From Betaproteobacteria bacterium (GTDB lineage Bacteria; Pseudomonadota; Gammaproteobacteria; Burkholderiales; Burkholderiaceae_C), in contig JADIZZ010000003.1 in the NCBI GenBank assembly GCA_016704535.1, positions 310,001 through 374,000 on the forward strand: a stretch of 64,000 bases of DNA. The letters run 5' to 3'. A program made the translations under genes and the position numbers. The notes under the pieces are model-generated. The model had not been told where the DNA came from. It saw only the letters and a program-made list of their open reading frames with translations, and made no database searches. This document shows positions 53,751 to 63,605 of this stretch, piece by piece. Within the stretch, counting starts at the first letter, position 1; each line of letters starts with the position of its first letter.

Positions 53751-54225
53751 TTTCAACGCTGCACTCCCCGGCAATAGGCGCGACGGATTGAACACCATGC
53801 CGCAGCGCTTGACGGCCCGGCGCGCGGCCTTCGACCGACCGTGGATCGCCGCGCGGTGCAGCGGGTGGCACATGGTGCCACCCACAAGACCGGTCTCACA
53901 GCTCGGTCACCTTTCGCAGCGCGGACAGCCGGTCGCCAGGGCTTCGCAACTCCCCCCAGTCACGGGGGTCCGCCGAATGCCCCGATGCGGTTGCTCCAGG
54001 ATCGACGCGTCCATCTTCACGTCGCGTGGAAGCCGCCGGCCACAAACGAATCTTGATGGCCGTGACTGCCAGTTCGTGATCAAGCCCTGCAGCGGTCCTT
54101 GGTCGGAGGGTGCCGTGCATTGCCGTGTTCGGGAAGCCATGGGGAAGGAAAGAAGTGAATGGGCTTGAACATCTCGTCCTCTGTCGCGCTTCATCCTGTG
54201 GCCGCAGCCGCGGCTGCACGCGCTC
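53751..54225. other. Intergenic region without a supportable gene
   Basis: 475 bp between a serine hydrolase and a metallophosphoesterase gene. Short open frames on both strands have no domain or ribosome site. Confidence 0.4.
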
Positions 54226-55257
54226 TTATCGGGGGAAGCGATTGGCGCCGATGATGCGCTGCTCGAAGCGGAAGACCTCGGGATCCTGTGCGTTCACCAT
54301 GACTTCGACCCAATGAACGTACTGCGCGCCGAAGTTCTCGACCCGTGTCACGTTCTCCAGCGTTTGCGTGCCGGCGCTGGTCGTAGCCGCGCGCAAGGGC
54401 TTGTCGACACGGAAGTAGTGGCTGTCGCCGTGGGCGATGACCACCGGCTTGCCGAAAGCGACGGCGCGCGCCGTGATGCGGGCAAGCACGGCATTGAAGC
54501 CGGCGCGGTTGGGGTCGATGGCCGGCAGCTCGAAGACCGGGTTGGCCTGCATCGCCAGGAGCACGCCGGCTGCGTTCGACGCGGCGGCGGCGTCGAACAC
54601 GGTGTCGATCCAGGCCACGGCCGCGGCCTGGCGCGCTTCGAACTCGGCGATACGGTCCGGGCGCGGCGTGGAGACGGTGTCGCTGGAGTCGAGCTGGTCC
54701 CACGGCGCCAGGTTGTTGTTGCTGCCCACTACGTGGATCGTGCCCATCACGGTGCCGCCAAAGTGCCACATCGTGTTCTCGACGAAGGTCGCAAAGCCGG
54801 GCTGCGCGGCTTGCGTCTGCACGCGGGCCTTGCGCCCGCCGCTTGTGACGCCGGGCTGCGGGAAGAAGATGCCGCGCAGGCGGTCCAGGCGTTCGGTCGG
54901 CAGGTAGGTTCCGTTGCTCGTCCGGTGGCAGTCGGTCCAGTCGTTGTCGCCCGGCGTGAACACGAAGGGCTTGTCGAAGCGCTGGAACTGAGCGAAGCGG
55001 CCCAGCAGCAACGCGTCGTCGCAGCGCTCGCCGCCGCCCTTGATGTCGCCGGTGTGCAGCACGAAGCGCACCTGCGCTGTGGCGTTGATGGCATTGATGA
55101 CGCGGTCGAACTTCGGCTCGTCGGCGACGCCGTAGGGCACGTCGCCGACGAGCGCGAACGAGCCGCGCTGCGGCATTGGCAACACCGGTTGGGCGCTGGC
55201 CACCAGGGCGGAAAGCAGGCAGGCGGACGCGACGGCGGCCCGGACAGTGTTTCTCAT
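54226..55257 (-). CDS. Exported metallophosphoesterase-like protein
   Basis: A 343-residue protein with a signal (AVASACLLSALVASAQ). Calcineurin-type motifs appear in order: GDVPYGVADEPKFDRV, HTGDIKGGGERCDDALLLGR, TPGDNDWTDC near residue 105, and AHGDSHYFRVDKP near residue 285, giving a plausible di-metal site. Usual family members cleave phosphoesters such as nucleotides or phospholipids. GGAG lies nine bases before the ATG. Substrate unknown. Confidence 0.8.
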   Translation of the reverse strand: MRNTVRAAVASACLLSALVASAQPVLPMPQRGSFALVGDVPYGVADEPKFDRVINAINATAQVRFVLHTGDIKGGGERCDDALLLGRFAQFQRFDKPFVFTPGDNDWTDCHRTSNGTYLPTERLDRLRGIFFPQPGVTSGGRKARVQTQAAQPGFATFVENTMWHFGGTVMGTIHVVGSNNNLAPWDQLDSSDTVSTPRPDRIAEFEARQAAAVAWIDTVFDAAAASNAAGVLLAMQANPVFELPAIDPNRAGFNAVLARITARAVAFGKPVVIAHGDSHYFRVDKPLRAATTSAGTQTLENVTRVENFGAQYVHWVEVMVNAQDPEVFRFEQRIIGANRFPR

Positions 55258-55555
55258 GATCAGCTCCTCGGGTGCGCAGGGCACCCCGCGCTGCGCTGCC
55301 GCGAACGCTACGCAGCGGCGATGACGGCGCGGTGTCGGTTGTGCGACGCTCCACCGCCAGCCCGTGCGAACAGGTCTGCAGCAGCCCGTCGAAGATCAAC
55401 AATTCCAACGTCTCAGTCTGCAGGTCGCTGATCGGCGCCAGCTTGGCCGCCGGCAATCGTGGCATGGTGGGCGATGGCGCGGCCGCAACACATCAAACGG
55501 TCACAGAGCGTCGTTACGGTCACAGGCCTCAGAACAATGCTTAAGGAGCACAAAC

Positions 55556-56704
55556 ATGGCGAAACACTGGAAGGCCTGGGGCCCGATGCTGGCCGCGACA
55601 GCCACGCTGCTGGTAGCCTGCGGCGGCAGCGATGACGCCACCTGGAACACTTTGGACGGCCGCAAGCCGCTGGTGATCGGTCACCGCGGTGCTTCAGGCA
55701 CGCTACCCGAGCACACGCTGGAAGCCTACAAGCTGGCCATCGAGCAAGGCGCGGACTTCGTTGAGCCTGACCTGGTGCTCACCAAGGACGGGGAGTTGAT
55801 AGCCCGCCACGAACCGATGCTCGACGGCACCACCGATGTGGCGGTGAAGTTCGCGGCTTCCCGCAAGAGCACCCGCAACGTCGACGGCGTGCCCACGACC
55901 GCCTACTTTGCCAGCGACTTCACGTTGGCCGAGATCAAGACGCTGCGTGCTCTGCAATCCAACGCGCGGCGGTCGCAGGCCTTCAACGGCCTGTACGGCA
56001 TCCCCACCCTTGCCGAGGTGATCGCCCTGTCGAAGGCGGAAGGCACGCGCCTGGGCCGCACCGTCGGCATCTACCCCGAAACCAAGCACCCGACCTTTCA
56101 CGACGGCCTCTTCGGCAAGCGTGTCTTCGAGGACAAGCTGGTCACGGCGCTGCACGCCGCCTATGGCAATAGCGCGAGTGCGCCGGTGTTCATCCAGTCC
56201 TTCGAGGTCTCGAACCTGCAGTACCTGAACACGAAGACCGAGATCCGCCTGGTGCAACTGATCGACGCCGACGACGTGAACGCCGACGGTTCGATGTCGC
56301 TCGTGGTGCCCTATCGCCAGCCCTATGACTTCGTCGTGGCCGGCGACGGGCGGCTCTTTTCCGATCTGCTGACCGATGCCGGGCTGACATTCGTGAAGTC
56401 CTACGCCGACGCCGTCGGCCCCTGGAAGCCCTACCTGCTGAAGACCGTCGCAGACGGCGTCGAGCGCACCGGTGACACCACGTTGAACATCAACGACCGC
56501 CGCGTGGAAGGCAGCACCGGCGTGGTCGAGCGGGCCCACGCCAAGGGCCTGCTGGTGCATACCTGGACCTTCCGCGACGACGCCAGCGGCTACGGCTTCA
56601 AGGATCCGAAGCTGGAGATGCAAGCTTTCTTCAAGCTCGGCATCGACGGCGTGTTCACCGACTTCCCGGCCACGGGGATCAGCGCCCGTGCAGGGCTGGA
56701 GTAA
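55556..56704 (+). CDS. Glycerophosphodiester phosphodiesterase lipoprotein
   Basis: Exported enzyme of 382 residues with lipobox LVAC at residues 19-22 (after MAKHWKAWGPMLAATATLL). It hydrolyses glycerophosphodiesters to glycerol-3-phosphate and an alcohol in the periplasm. The GDPD motifs are clear: LVIGHRGASGTLPEHTLEAY near residue 40, then GADFVEPDLVLTKDGELIARHEP near residue 63 with the metal-binding Glu-Asp pair, and ETKHP and QSFE further on. The ATG at 55556 has AAGGAG five bases upstream and is the only sensible start. Confidence 0.92.
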   Translation: MAKHWKAWGPMLAATATLLVACGGSDDATWNTLDGRKPLVIGHRGASGTLPEHTLEAYKLAIEQGADFVEPDLVLTKDGELIARHEPMLDGTTDVAVKFAASRKSTRNVDGVPTTAYFASDFTLAEIKTLRALQSNARRSQAFNGLYGIPTLAEVIALSKAEGTRLGRTVGIYPETKHPTFHDGLFGKRVFEDKLVTALHAAYGNSASAPVFIQSFEVSNLQYLNTKTEIRLVQLIDADDVNADGSMSLVVPYRQPYDFVVAGDGRLFSDLLTDAGLTFVKSYADAVGPWKPYLLKTVADGVERTGDTTLNINDRRVEGSTGVVERAHAKGLLVHTWTFRDDASGYGFKDPKLEMQAFFKLGIDGVFTDFPATGISARAGLE

Positions 56705-56776
56705 GCGACTCGGCCGACCACACGGGGCAGCTTCGTCGCGACAAGACTACGACATCGAATGCCTCTTGGGGGTGTG

Positions 56777-56798
56777 CGCCGTGAAAAGACGGCGTTTT
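56777..56798 (+). terminator. Terminator after the GDPD gene
   Basis: CGCCGT and ACGGCG form a 6-bp stem around GAAAAG and are followed by TTTT, starting 73 bp after the stop codon. Confidence 0.7.
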
Positions 56799-57079
56799 CC
56801 AGCGGGCGCAAGCCCCGCCCGGCAACCGCTCCAGCCGGAAGCAACAGCAGGCATGGAGGTGACGAAGTGTCTGAAGCCTTCGGGCAACCGCGAACGACGG
56901 GTGTCGCCATCGCTGGCCTTCTCAGCGGCGACAGTGTCAGCTACGCGGCGATCTTGTGCGCGCCTGGGCGGCGAACTGCCGCGCATTGGCTGTACCAGCA
57001 GCCCGTCCAGCGGGACGCTACACCCCTGTCACGCCTACGTCGAGCTGCACGCAGAGCGCACCGCGCCAGTCCAGCGCTC

Positions 57080-57307
57080 TCAGTCCAGCACCTTGAACTC
57101 TCGGACAATCGAAAAAGTCTCGTGCGCTTCGACCTGCAAACGGACGCGGCGACCTGCCGTGAGTGCGTCGAACTGGCTGCCCGGTGTGCTCCGGGTCACG
57201 CCATAGGATTGCGACGCGTCATCCAGGACGAAAGCCAGACCGAACCGAGGAAGAACCTGTTCCACACTCGCGTCCACGGTCGACGTTACTTCTCGGGTAG
57301 GTTGCAT
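57080..57307 (-). CDS. Small hypothetical protein, 75 residues
   Basis: Starts at an ATG preceded by GGAGAG eight bases upstream. The protein reads MQPTREVTSTVDASVEQVLP then RFGLAFVLDDASQSY and ends with TAGRRVRLQVEAHETF and SIVREFKVLD. It looks like a small beta-rich soluble domain. No homolog is known to me by name. Codon usage and ribosome site support coding. Confidence 0.5.
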   Translation of the reverse strand: MQPTREVTSTVDASVEQVLPRFGLAFVLDDASQSYGVTRSTPGSQFDALTAGRRVRLQVEAHETFSIVREFKVLD

Positions 57308-57597
57308 GGCGACTCTCCGCGACACCACACGGCGCCTATTAGAGAATGTATCAGCTGCGACCGCGGTCACGCGCAAGTCAAGTCGCGGCGTCAGAATCGA
57401 ACGCGCCGCGCCACTGTAGCCGGCAGACTATGGCTTGGGGCTGCTGCGGTCGGCCAGGAGAATCATTCATCGACGAGCTCCGCGCGCCGATTGGCCGCAG
57501 GCCGACGGACTGCTTCACCCTACCGAGGGCACATGGACATCTACACCGGCTGAGGACGGCGGCGGGCCAGCAAGTCCAGCGCCGTTCAGGCCGTGCT

Positions 57598-58416
57598 TCA
57601 GGCGGCCGAAGGGCGCTCGCCGGCACGCAGCCGGGCCTGCAGGGCATCGATCACCGGCAGCAGATCGGCGATGGTATCGACCAGCGCGTGCGCGCCTGCG
57701 GCCTGCAGTTCCGCACCGACACGGGCGCGGTGCGCTTCCTTCTCGCCTGCGGGTAGCGCGGCCCAGTCGGCGGCCGTCAGGCCCACGCCGTTGCCGCTGG
57801 CCACCACGCCCACGCACCAGCAGCCGGCGGCCGCACCTTCGGCAATGCCGGGGGCGGTGTCGTCCACCTTCACCACCGTGCGTGGCGGCCACACCGCCAG
57901 ATCGGCCAGGCAGCGGTACATCGCCACCGGCGTGGGGCGGCCGATGCGCGTGTCGCCGGCGCACACCAGGTTGTCGGGCCGCCAGCCTTGGGCCGCGGCC
58001 AGCGGTACCACCACGTCCATGATCTCGCGGTTGTAGCCGGTGGTCGAACCAATGGCCAAGCCACGCGCGCGCAGCGCGGCCACCGCCGGCAGCACGCCGT
58101 CGATCAGCGCCGCGTGCTCGCGCACGCTAGCCGCGTTCATCGGCGTGAACTCGGCATAGAGCGCGTCGACGTCGGTCGCGGTCGGCGCGCGGCCGCGCAC
58201 GGCCTGCCACTGCACCGCCACCGCGGGCAGTTGCAGCAGCGCGTGGATGTGGTCCCACTTCGGCAGGCCCATCGGCCCGCGCGCCTGCTGGACATTCAGC
58301 GCGACGCCGTGGTTGGCGAAGAGCCGCACGAAGGCGCCCATGGGCGCGAAGCTGCCATGGTCGAAGACGGTTCCGGCCCAGTCGAAAACGACGGCGGTGA
58401 AGTTGGTGTGGTCCAT
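57598..58416 (-). CDS. phnX: Phosphonoacetaldehyde hydrolase
   Basis: HAD-superfamily phosphonatase of 272 residues cleaving the carbon-phosphorus bond of phosphonoacetaldehyde to acetaldehyde and phosphate. Nucleophile motif FDWAGTVFDHGSFAP is at residues 11-25 and the Schiff-base Lys is in PMGLPKWDHI near residue 48-57. GSTTGYNREIM and the later VKVDDTAPGIAEG complete the active site. It ends the minus-strand phosphonate operon; the upstream oxidoreductase gene is 17 bp away. Confidence 0.93.
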   Translation of the reverse strand: MDHTNFTAVVFDWAGTVFDHGSFAPMGAFVRLFANHGVALNVQQARGPMGLPKWDHIHALLQLPAVAVQWQAVRGRAPTATDVDALYAEFTPMNAASVREHAALIDGVLPAVAALRARGLAIGSTTGYNREIMDVVVPLAAAQGWRPDNLVCAGDTRIGRPTPVAMYRCLADLAVWPPRTVVKVDDTAPGIAEGAAAGCWCVGVVASGNGVGLTAADWAALPAGEKEAHRARVGAELQAAGAHALVDTIADLLPVIDALQARLRAGERPSAA

Positions 58417-58433
58417 GCGAAGTCCTGTGTCGC

Positions 58434-59579
58434 TCACCAGTCGCGGAAGGCGTCCTCGGCCAGCGCGAAGGCCGTGCTGGCGCCCGTGCCACTGGTGACC
58501 ACGGCCACGCGCGTGGCGGTGTCGGGCGCCAGCAGCAGTGCGTCGTGCTGCATGGACACGGGATACATGCCTGTCCAGCGTTCCACCACCTGGGCCTCTC
58601 GCAGATCCAGCGTGCGGCGCAGGTGGCGCAGGATCAGCGCGTCCACCTCGTCCAGTGCAAAGGGCGAGGGTGCGGCGCCGTAGTGGTGCGAGTCGCCGAC
58701 GACCAGCGTGCCGTCCTCGCTTTGCACCGCGATGAGGTGGATGCCGTGGTGCAGGCTGGCGGCTTCCTCGTGCTGCAGCACGTCGGCCAGCGCGCCGGCC
58801 TGCGGCAGTTCGGCATAACCGCGGTAGCGCACCAGGCTCAGCTCGCCCATCACCGCCGCGGGCAGGCGAAAGCCCTTGTGCGGCCGCACCCGCAGCATCT
58901 GCAACTGGCACAGCTGCAGTTCGTGCGCGGCGAGCTCGGTCGCGAAGAGTCCGTTGAGCCCGGCCCCGGGGCACACCACCACACGCTCGGTGTGCAGCGT
59001 GGCACGGGACGTGCGCACCCGCGGCGCGGCCACCTCCAACACCTCTTCGCCCCAGCGGAACTGCACGCCGTGTTCTTCAGCCAGCCAGGCCGCCAGGCGC
59101 GGCACTGCGACGCGCGATTCCACGCGCAATTCGTGCGGGCTTTCCAGCACGGCCAGCACGCCGTCCAGGCGCAGCGCCTCGTGACGTACCAAAGGCCCGC
59201 CGTGCAGCGCAGCCGCGTCGTGCAGCCTGCAGCCCTCGGCCATCGGCGTCTGCATGAAGGCTTCCAGCACCGGCAGCGCCACCGGGCGCCGCACCGGCAG
59301 CAGCAGGCCGCGGTGCAGCACCGGGATGCCGGCGCGCGGCGCGATGTCGGCCCAGATGTCGCGCGAGCGACGCGCGCGCTGCCAGGTGTCGCCGGCGCCC
59401 TGGCCGGTGACGGTGACGAAGCCGAAGTTGCGGATCGACGCCCCGGTGCAGGCCGCGTCGCGTTCCACGACCGTCACTCGCAGGCCGCGTTGTGCCGCCT
59501 GCAGCGCAAACGCGAGGCCCACGATGCCGGCGCCCACCACCAGCACGTCGGTCGTCGAGCCTGTCGTCGTGTGCTTCAT
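58434..59579 (-). CDS. FAD-dependent oxidoreductase, TIGR03364 type
   Basis: A 381-residue amine-oxidising-type flavoprotein. The FAD motif VLVVGAGIVGLAFALQAAQR is at residues 12-31 and VTVVERDAACTGASIRNFGF follows. The TIGR03364 group is found in phosphonate catabolism operons, and the context supports that. Proposed roles include oxidising an aminophosphonate such as N-methyl-2-aminoethylphosphonate, but the substrate is not shown by the sequence. It overlaps the permease gene stop by four bases. Confidence 0.85.
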   Translation of the reverse strand: MKHTTTGSTTDVLVVGAGIVGLAFALQAAQRGLRVTVVERDAACTGASIRNFGFVTVTGQGAGDTWQRARRSRDIWADIAPRAGIPVLHRGLLLPVRRPVALPVLEAFMQTPMAEGCRLHDAAALHGGPLVRHEALRLDGVLAVLESPHELRVESRVAVPRLAAWLAEEHGVQFRWGEEVLEVAAPRVRTSRATLHTERVVVCPGAGLNGLFATELAAHELQLCQLQMLRVRPHKGFRLPAAVMGELSLVRYRGYAELPQAGALADVLQHEEAASLHHGIHLIAVQSEDGTLVVGDSHHYGAAPSPFALDEVDALILRHLRRTLDLREAQVVERWTGMYPVSMQHDALLLAPDTATRVAVVTSGTGASTAFALAEDAFRDW

Positions 59580-61303
59580 GCCGCCTCCCGCTGTCGCCAG
59601 CCTTGCGTGCGCCGCACCACGGCCGCGCGCAGCAGCGCCAGCGCGCCGCGCGCGGCGGCGGCGGTGGCGAAGATCAGCACCGCCATCGCCGCGGCCGGCG
59701 CGGTGTCGCCGGCGTCGTCCATGTTCAGCACCGCCACCGAGGCCAGCGTGGTCTCGGGCCCGTAGAGGAAGACCACGGCCGACACCGTGGTCATCGCGTT
59801 GACGAAGAAATAGCCCGCCACGTCGATGACCGTGGGCGCGCACACCGGCAGGTGCACACGCCACACCGTGCGCCAGAAGGGCACGCCCAGCGAGGCCGAG
59901 ACGGCCTCGAACTCGCGGTCAAGCTGGCGAAGTGCGGCCAGTTGCGTGAGGTGGGCCACCGAAAAGAAGTGCGCCACCGTGCACAGCACCAGGATGGCCA
60001 GCGTGCCGTACAGGCCCTGCAGCGGGTTAGCCGGGTGGTTGAAGAAGAGGATGTAGCCCAGACCTAGCACCAGTCCCGGCACCGCCAGCGGCACCGCGGC
60101 CACGAGGCTCAGCAATTCACGCGCGACGCGGCCGTGCACCGGCTTGTCGACGAGGTAGGCGCTGGCGAAGGTGGCCGCCGCACCCAGCACCGCGGTGCCT
60201 GCGGCCAGCATCAGCGAATTGCCGTAGCTGGCCCAGCCACCGCCGTCCATGTCGTCGAAGCGGTAGTTGCGCAGCGAGGGCTGAAGCTGGTAAGGCCAGT
60301 ATTGCGCCAGCGACGCGAACACCGCCACGCCGATGACGGCCAGCAGCACCAGCGCCACCACGCTGCAGCCGGCCAGTGCCAGACCGTCGCGCAGCGCCTG
60401 CGGCCGCGGGCTGTAGGCCACCGCGCGCACGCCCAGGGCCGCGGCCTGGCGTGTGCGCAAGTGGCGTTCGACGAAGAAGGCCAAGAGCGCCGGCAGCAGC
60501 AGCACCACGCCCACCACGGCGCCCATCTGGAAGTTCTGCTGGCCGATGACCTGCTTGTAGATGTCGGTGGCCAGCACCTGCGCCTGGCCGCCCACGACCT
60601 TGGGCACGCCGAAGTCGGTGAGCACCAGCACGAAGACCACCACCAGGGCCATCGCCAGCCCGTAGCGGCTGGCCGGCAGCGTGACGCTGGTGAAACGCCG
60701 CCAGGCACTGGCGCCCAGGGTTTCGGCGGCCTCGTAGAGCCGCGCGTCAATGGTAGACATCGAGGTGACGAGGATCAGCAGCGCATGCGGCAGCGTCCAC
60801 AGCACCGAGCCGATGACGATGCCCATCTCGCCGTAGATCGAGCCTTCGCCCATCCAGGCCTTCAGCAGGCCCTGGTTGCCGAAGAGGTAGATCAGGCTGA
60901 TGGCCATCAGCAGCGAAGGCGCCAGCAGCGGCACCAGCAGCAGCGCGCGCACCGCGCCCTTGGCCGGCATGCAGCTCATGGTTAGCGACCAGGCGCAGCC
61001 GTAGGCGATGGCCACGCAGATCAGCGCGCTGAGGGCAGAAAGACGCAGGCTGCGCAGCGCGGAGTCGAGCAGTGCCGGCGTCGCGGCCCAGACCTCGAAA
61101 TTGGCTAGGCCGACGTAGTCGCCCTGGGCATCGAAGGCGCTGCGGCCCAGCAACGCGGCCACCGGCAGCACGATGAAGAGCGCGCCCAGCACCACGGCTG
61201 CCCACAGCGCCAGTGCCTGCAGACGCTCTTCGTACTGCACCAGGCCTGGCACCGGGGGATGCACCCCGCCGGTGTTCAGCGCCAGGGCGCCGGGCTCGTT
61301 CAT
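59576..61303 (-). CDS. Fused 2-aminoethylphosphonate ABC transporter permease
   Basis: A 575-residue inner-membrane protein with two permease halves. Each half shows the binding-protein-dependent transport coupling region: YEAAETLGASAWRRFTSVTL near residue 225 and EFEAVSASLGVPFWRTVWRV near residue 475. About twelve hydrophobic segments in all. This is the fused form expected for PhnU/PhnV-type importers of 2-aminoethylphosphonate. The ATG at 61303 overlaps the stop of the ATPase gene; the longer frame upstream lies within that gene. Confidence 0.88.
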   Translation of the reverse strand: MNEPGALALNTGGVHPPVPGLVQYEERLQALALWAAVVLGALFIVLPVAALLGRSAFDAQGDYVGLANFEVWAATPALLDSALRSLRLSALSALICVAIAYGCAWSLTMSCMPAKGAVRALLLVPLLAPSLLMAISLIYLFGNQGLLKAWMGEGSIYGEMGIVIGSVLWTLPHALLILVTSMSTIDARLYEAAETLGASAWRRFTSVTLPASRYGLAMALVVVFVLVLTDFGVPKVVGGQAQVLATDIYKQVIGQQNFQMGAVVGVVLLLPALLAFFVERHLRTRQAAALGVRAVAYSPRPQALRDGLALAGCSVVALVLLAVIGVAVFASLAQYWPYQLQPSLRNYRFDDMDGGGWASYGNSLMLAAGTAVLGAAATFASAYLVDKPVHGRVARELLSLVAAVPLAVPGLVLGLGYILFFNHPANPLQGLYGTLAILVLCTVAHFFSVAHLTQLAALRQLDREFEAVSASLGVPFWRTVWRVHLPVCAPTVIDVAGYFFVNAMTTVSAVVFLYGPETTLASVAVLNMDDAGDTAPAAAMAVLIFATAAAARGALALLRAAVVRRTQGWRQREAA

Positions 61304-62490
61304 GTGCCCTCGATGACCACCAGCGCCTCGGCCGGCAGCGTCAGCCGCAGCGCGTCGCCCGGCTTCAGCGGCACCCGCGCACCGCCCGGCGTGGGCACAC
61401 GCAGCAGCAGGTCGGCGTCGAGCGCCGGGCATTCCAGGCCCAGGTCGTAGTGCGAGCCGTGGAAGACCGACCAGCGCACACACGCCGCCAGGCGCGGGTC
61501 GAGGTTGGGCGCGCCGGGGCGCGGGTCGGGTGCCCAGCGCACGGCCTCGGGGCGTATGCCCACGTGCACCGGGCGCACGCCAGGCTGCAGTCCGGCGGAC
61601 GGCGAAAGCGACACCGCGCCCACCTGCACGCGGCCGTCGGGCCGCACTCGGCCGGGCCAGAGGTTCATGCCGCCCAGGAACTCGGCCGCGAAGTGGCTGC
61701 GCGGTCGTGCATAAAGCTGCTGCGGCGCGCCCTGCTGCTCGATGCGGCCGCGGTGCATCAGCACCACGCGGTCGGCCATCGACAGCGCTTCGTCCTGGTC
61801 GTGCGTGACCATCACCGTGGTCACGCGCATCTGGCGGCAGATGCGCAGGATCTCGCCGCGCAGCCCGGCGCGCACCTGCGCGTCCAGCGCCGAGAGCGGC
61901 TCGTCCAGCAGCAGCACGTTGGGGCCCGGTGCCAGCGCGCGGGCCAGCGCCACACGCTGCTGCTGGCCGCCCGAGAGCTGGGCTGGATGTTTGTCGGCGT
62001 GGCCAGCCAGTCCCACCATCTGCAGCAGTTCGGTCACCAGCTGGCGGCGGTGCATGGCGTCCACGCCGGTCAGGCCGTAGGCCACGTTCTGCGCCACGCT
62101 CAGGTTCGGAAAGAGTGCGTAGGACTGGAACACGACACCGAAGCGCCGCAGTGCCGGCGGCTCGGCGGTGATGTCGCGCCCGCCCAGCCAGACGCTGCCG
62201 CTGCTGGGGGTCTCGATGCCGCACAGGATGCGCAGCAGCGTGGTCTTGCCGCAGCCCGAAGGCCCCAGCAGCGCGACGAACTCACCCTGCTCGATGGCCA
62301 GGTCGACGCCGTCGAGCACGGCCTGTTTGCCGAAGCGTTTGCCCACGCCGCGAATGCCCAGCCAGCCGGCCGACGGCGGGGTCGCGGGGGTCGGCTGCGG
62401 CGTGACCACGGCGGTCGGCATGGCCGTTGCGGCATGCCCAGGCGGCGCCGGGGCGTTAGGCTCGAGGCCCAGCGTGTTCGGAGCGAGCAT
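61300..62490 (-). CDS. 2-aminoethylphosphonate ABC transporter ATP-binding protein
   Basis: ATPase of 396 residues. Walker A is GPSGCGKTT near residue 75, signature LSGGQQQRVALARAL near residue 170, and Walker B VLLLDEPLSALD, followed by a TOBE-like C-terminal domain beginning around residue 290. The N-terminal 40 residues are a Pro/Ala-rich extension not needed for the fold, so the true start may be the later in-frame ATG in ATAMPTAVV. The PhnT-like identity rests on its operon. Confidence 0.85.
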   Translation of the reverse strand: MLAPNTLGLEPNAPAPPGHAATAMPTAVVTPQPTPATPPSAGWLGIRGVGKRFGKQAVLDGVDLAIEQGEFVALLGPSGCGKTTLLRILCGIETPSSGSVWLGGRDITAEPPALRRFGVVFQSYALFPNLSVAQNVAYGLTGVDAMHRRQLVTELLQMVGLAGHADKHPAQLSGGQQQRVALARALAPGPNVLLLDEPLSALDAQVRAGLRGEILRICRQMRVTTVMVTHDQDEALSMADRVVLMHRGRIEQQGAPQQLYARPRSHFAAEFLGGMNLWPGRVRPDGRVQVGAVSLSPSAGLQPGVRPVHVGIRPEAVRWAPDPRPGAPNLDPRLAACVRWSVFHGSHYDLGLECPALDADLLLRVPTPGGARVPLKPGDALRLTLPAEALVVIEGT

Positions 62491-62528
62491 CGGCGAGAGG
62501 GCGGGTAGCGGGGCGCCTCGCGGCGGCG

Positions 62529-63558
62529 TCAGCGCTTCTCGGCCTTGGCCTCGTAGCGCCGGCTCCACTCGGCCAGCACCCGTTCGCGGTTGTCGGCGGC
62601 CCAGGTGAAGTCGTTTTTCGCCAGGCGTTTCTCGATGTCGGCCGGGACGAATTCCAGCGGCACGCCGACACCCGGCAGGGCGACGATGGCGAAGTTGGCG
62701 GCATACAGCTGGTTGGCGGCGCGCGAGACGGCCCAATCGGCCAGCGCCTTCGCGGCGTCGGCCTTTTTTGTCGTCTTCAGGATGGCAGTGGCCTCCATGT
62801 CCCAGCCCAGGCCTTCGCGCGGCAGCACTATGTCGATGGGCGCGCCGTCCTTCTTCGTCTTGTTGGCGCGGTACTCGAAGGACAGGCCGAGCGCGAACTC
62901 GCCCGCGCCAGCCTGGCGGCAGGGTTTGCTGCCCGAATGCGTGTAGACGCCCATATTCTGGTGCAGCGCGTCCATGAAGGCCCAGCCCTTGTCCTCGCCC
63001 ATCATCTGCAGCCATGCGCTGACCATCAGGTAGCCCGTGCCCGACGACGCCGGGTGCGGCATCGTCAGCTGGCCCCTTGTAGGCGGGGTTGGTCAGGTCA
63101 GCCCAGGCGGCGGGCTTGGGCAGGCCCTTCTTGGCGGCCTCGACGGTGTTGAAGCAGATGGCCGACGACCACACGTCCATGCCCACCCAGGTGGGCTGGG
63201 CGCGCGGATCGCGCATCGTGGGCTTCACCTGCGCCAGGCCCTTGGGCGCATAGGCCATCAGCAGGCCTTCCTTGTCCAGCAGCATCAGCGAGGTGGCGGC
63301 CAGGCCCCACACCACGTCGGCCTGCGGGTTGGCCTTCTCGGCCAGCAGCTTGGCGGTGACGATGCCGGTGCTGTCGCGCACGAACTTCAGGTCGATGGTC
63401 GGGTGATCCCTTTCGAAGGCCGTCTCGTAGGCCTTTATCTGGTCGGCTTCCAGCGCGCTGTAGACCAGTAACTCGGTGCGGCCCTGGGCGCCGGCGACGA
63501 GGGGCAGGGCGGCCAGCAACGTCAGCGTGGCACGGCGTAGCAGTGAAGTGTTGGGCAT
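62529..63558 (-). pseudogene. 2-aminoethylphosphonate ABC transporter substrate-binding protein, frameshifted
   Basis: Exported receptor in two pieces. The N-terminal part runs from the ATG at 63558 (signal LLRRATLTLLAALPLVAGAQ) through ELLVYSALEADQIKAYETAF and AWADLTNPAYKG. The C-terminal part lies in another frame, MPHPASSGTGYLMVSAWLQM onward to ADWAVSRAANQLYAAN and EWSRRYEAKAEK. The junction falls on a run of four C bases at 63073-63076; dropping one would give PAYKGQLTMPHPASSGTGY and rebuild a normal 340-residue PhnS-like protein. A sequencing error is quite possible. Confidence 0.8.
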
Positions 63559-63605
63559 CTCGGGGCTCCGTGGGGCGCGGGATCGCGCCTTGTCAACAAA
63601 CCGAC

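Noticed and set aside
59576..62224. Extension of the phosphonate permease to 62224
   Set aside because: The upstream part reads the ATPase gene in another frame; the ATG at 61303 gives a normal permease.
61300..63558. A single fused protein of 752 residues joining receptor and ATPase
   Set aside because: The joined frame arises from the frameshift in the receptor gene; the sequence between is out of frame for either protein.
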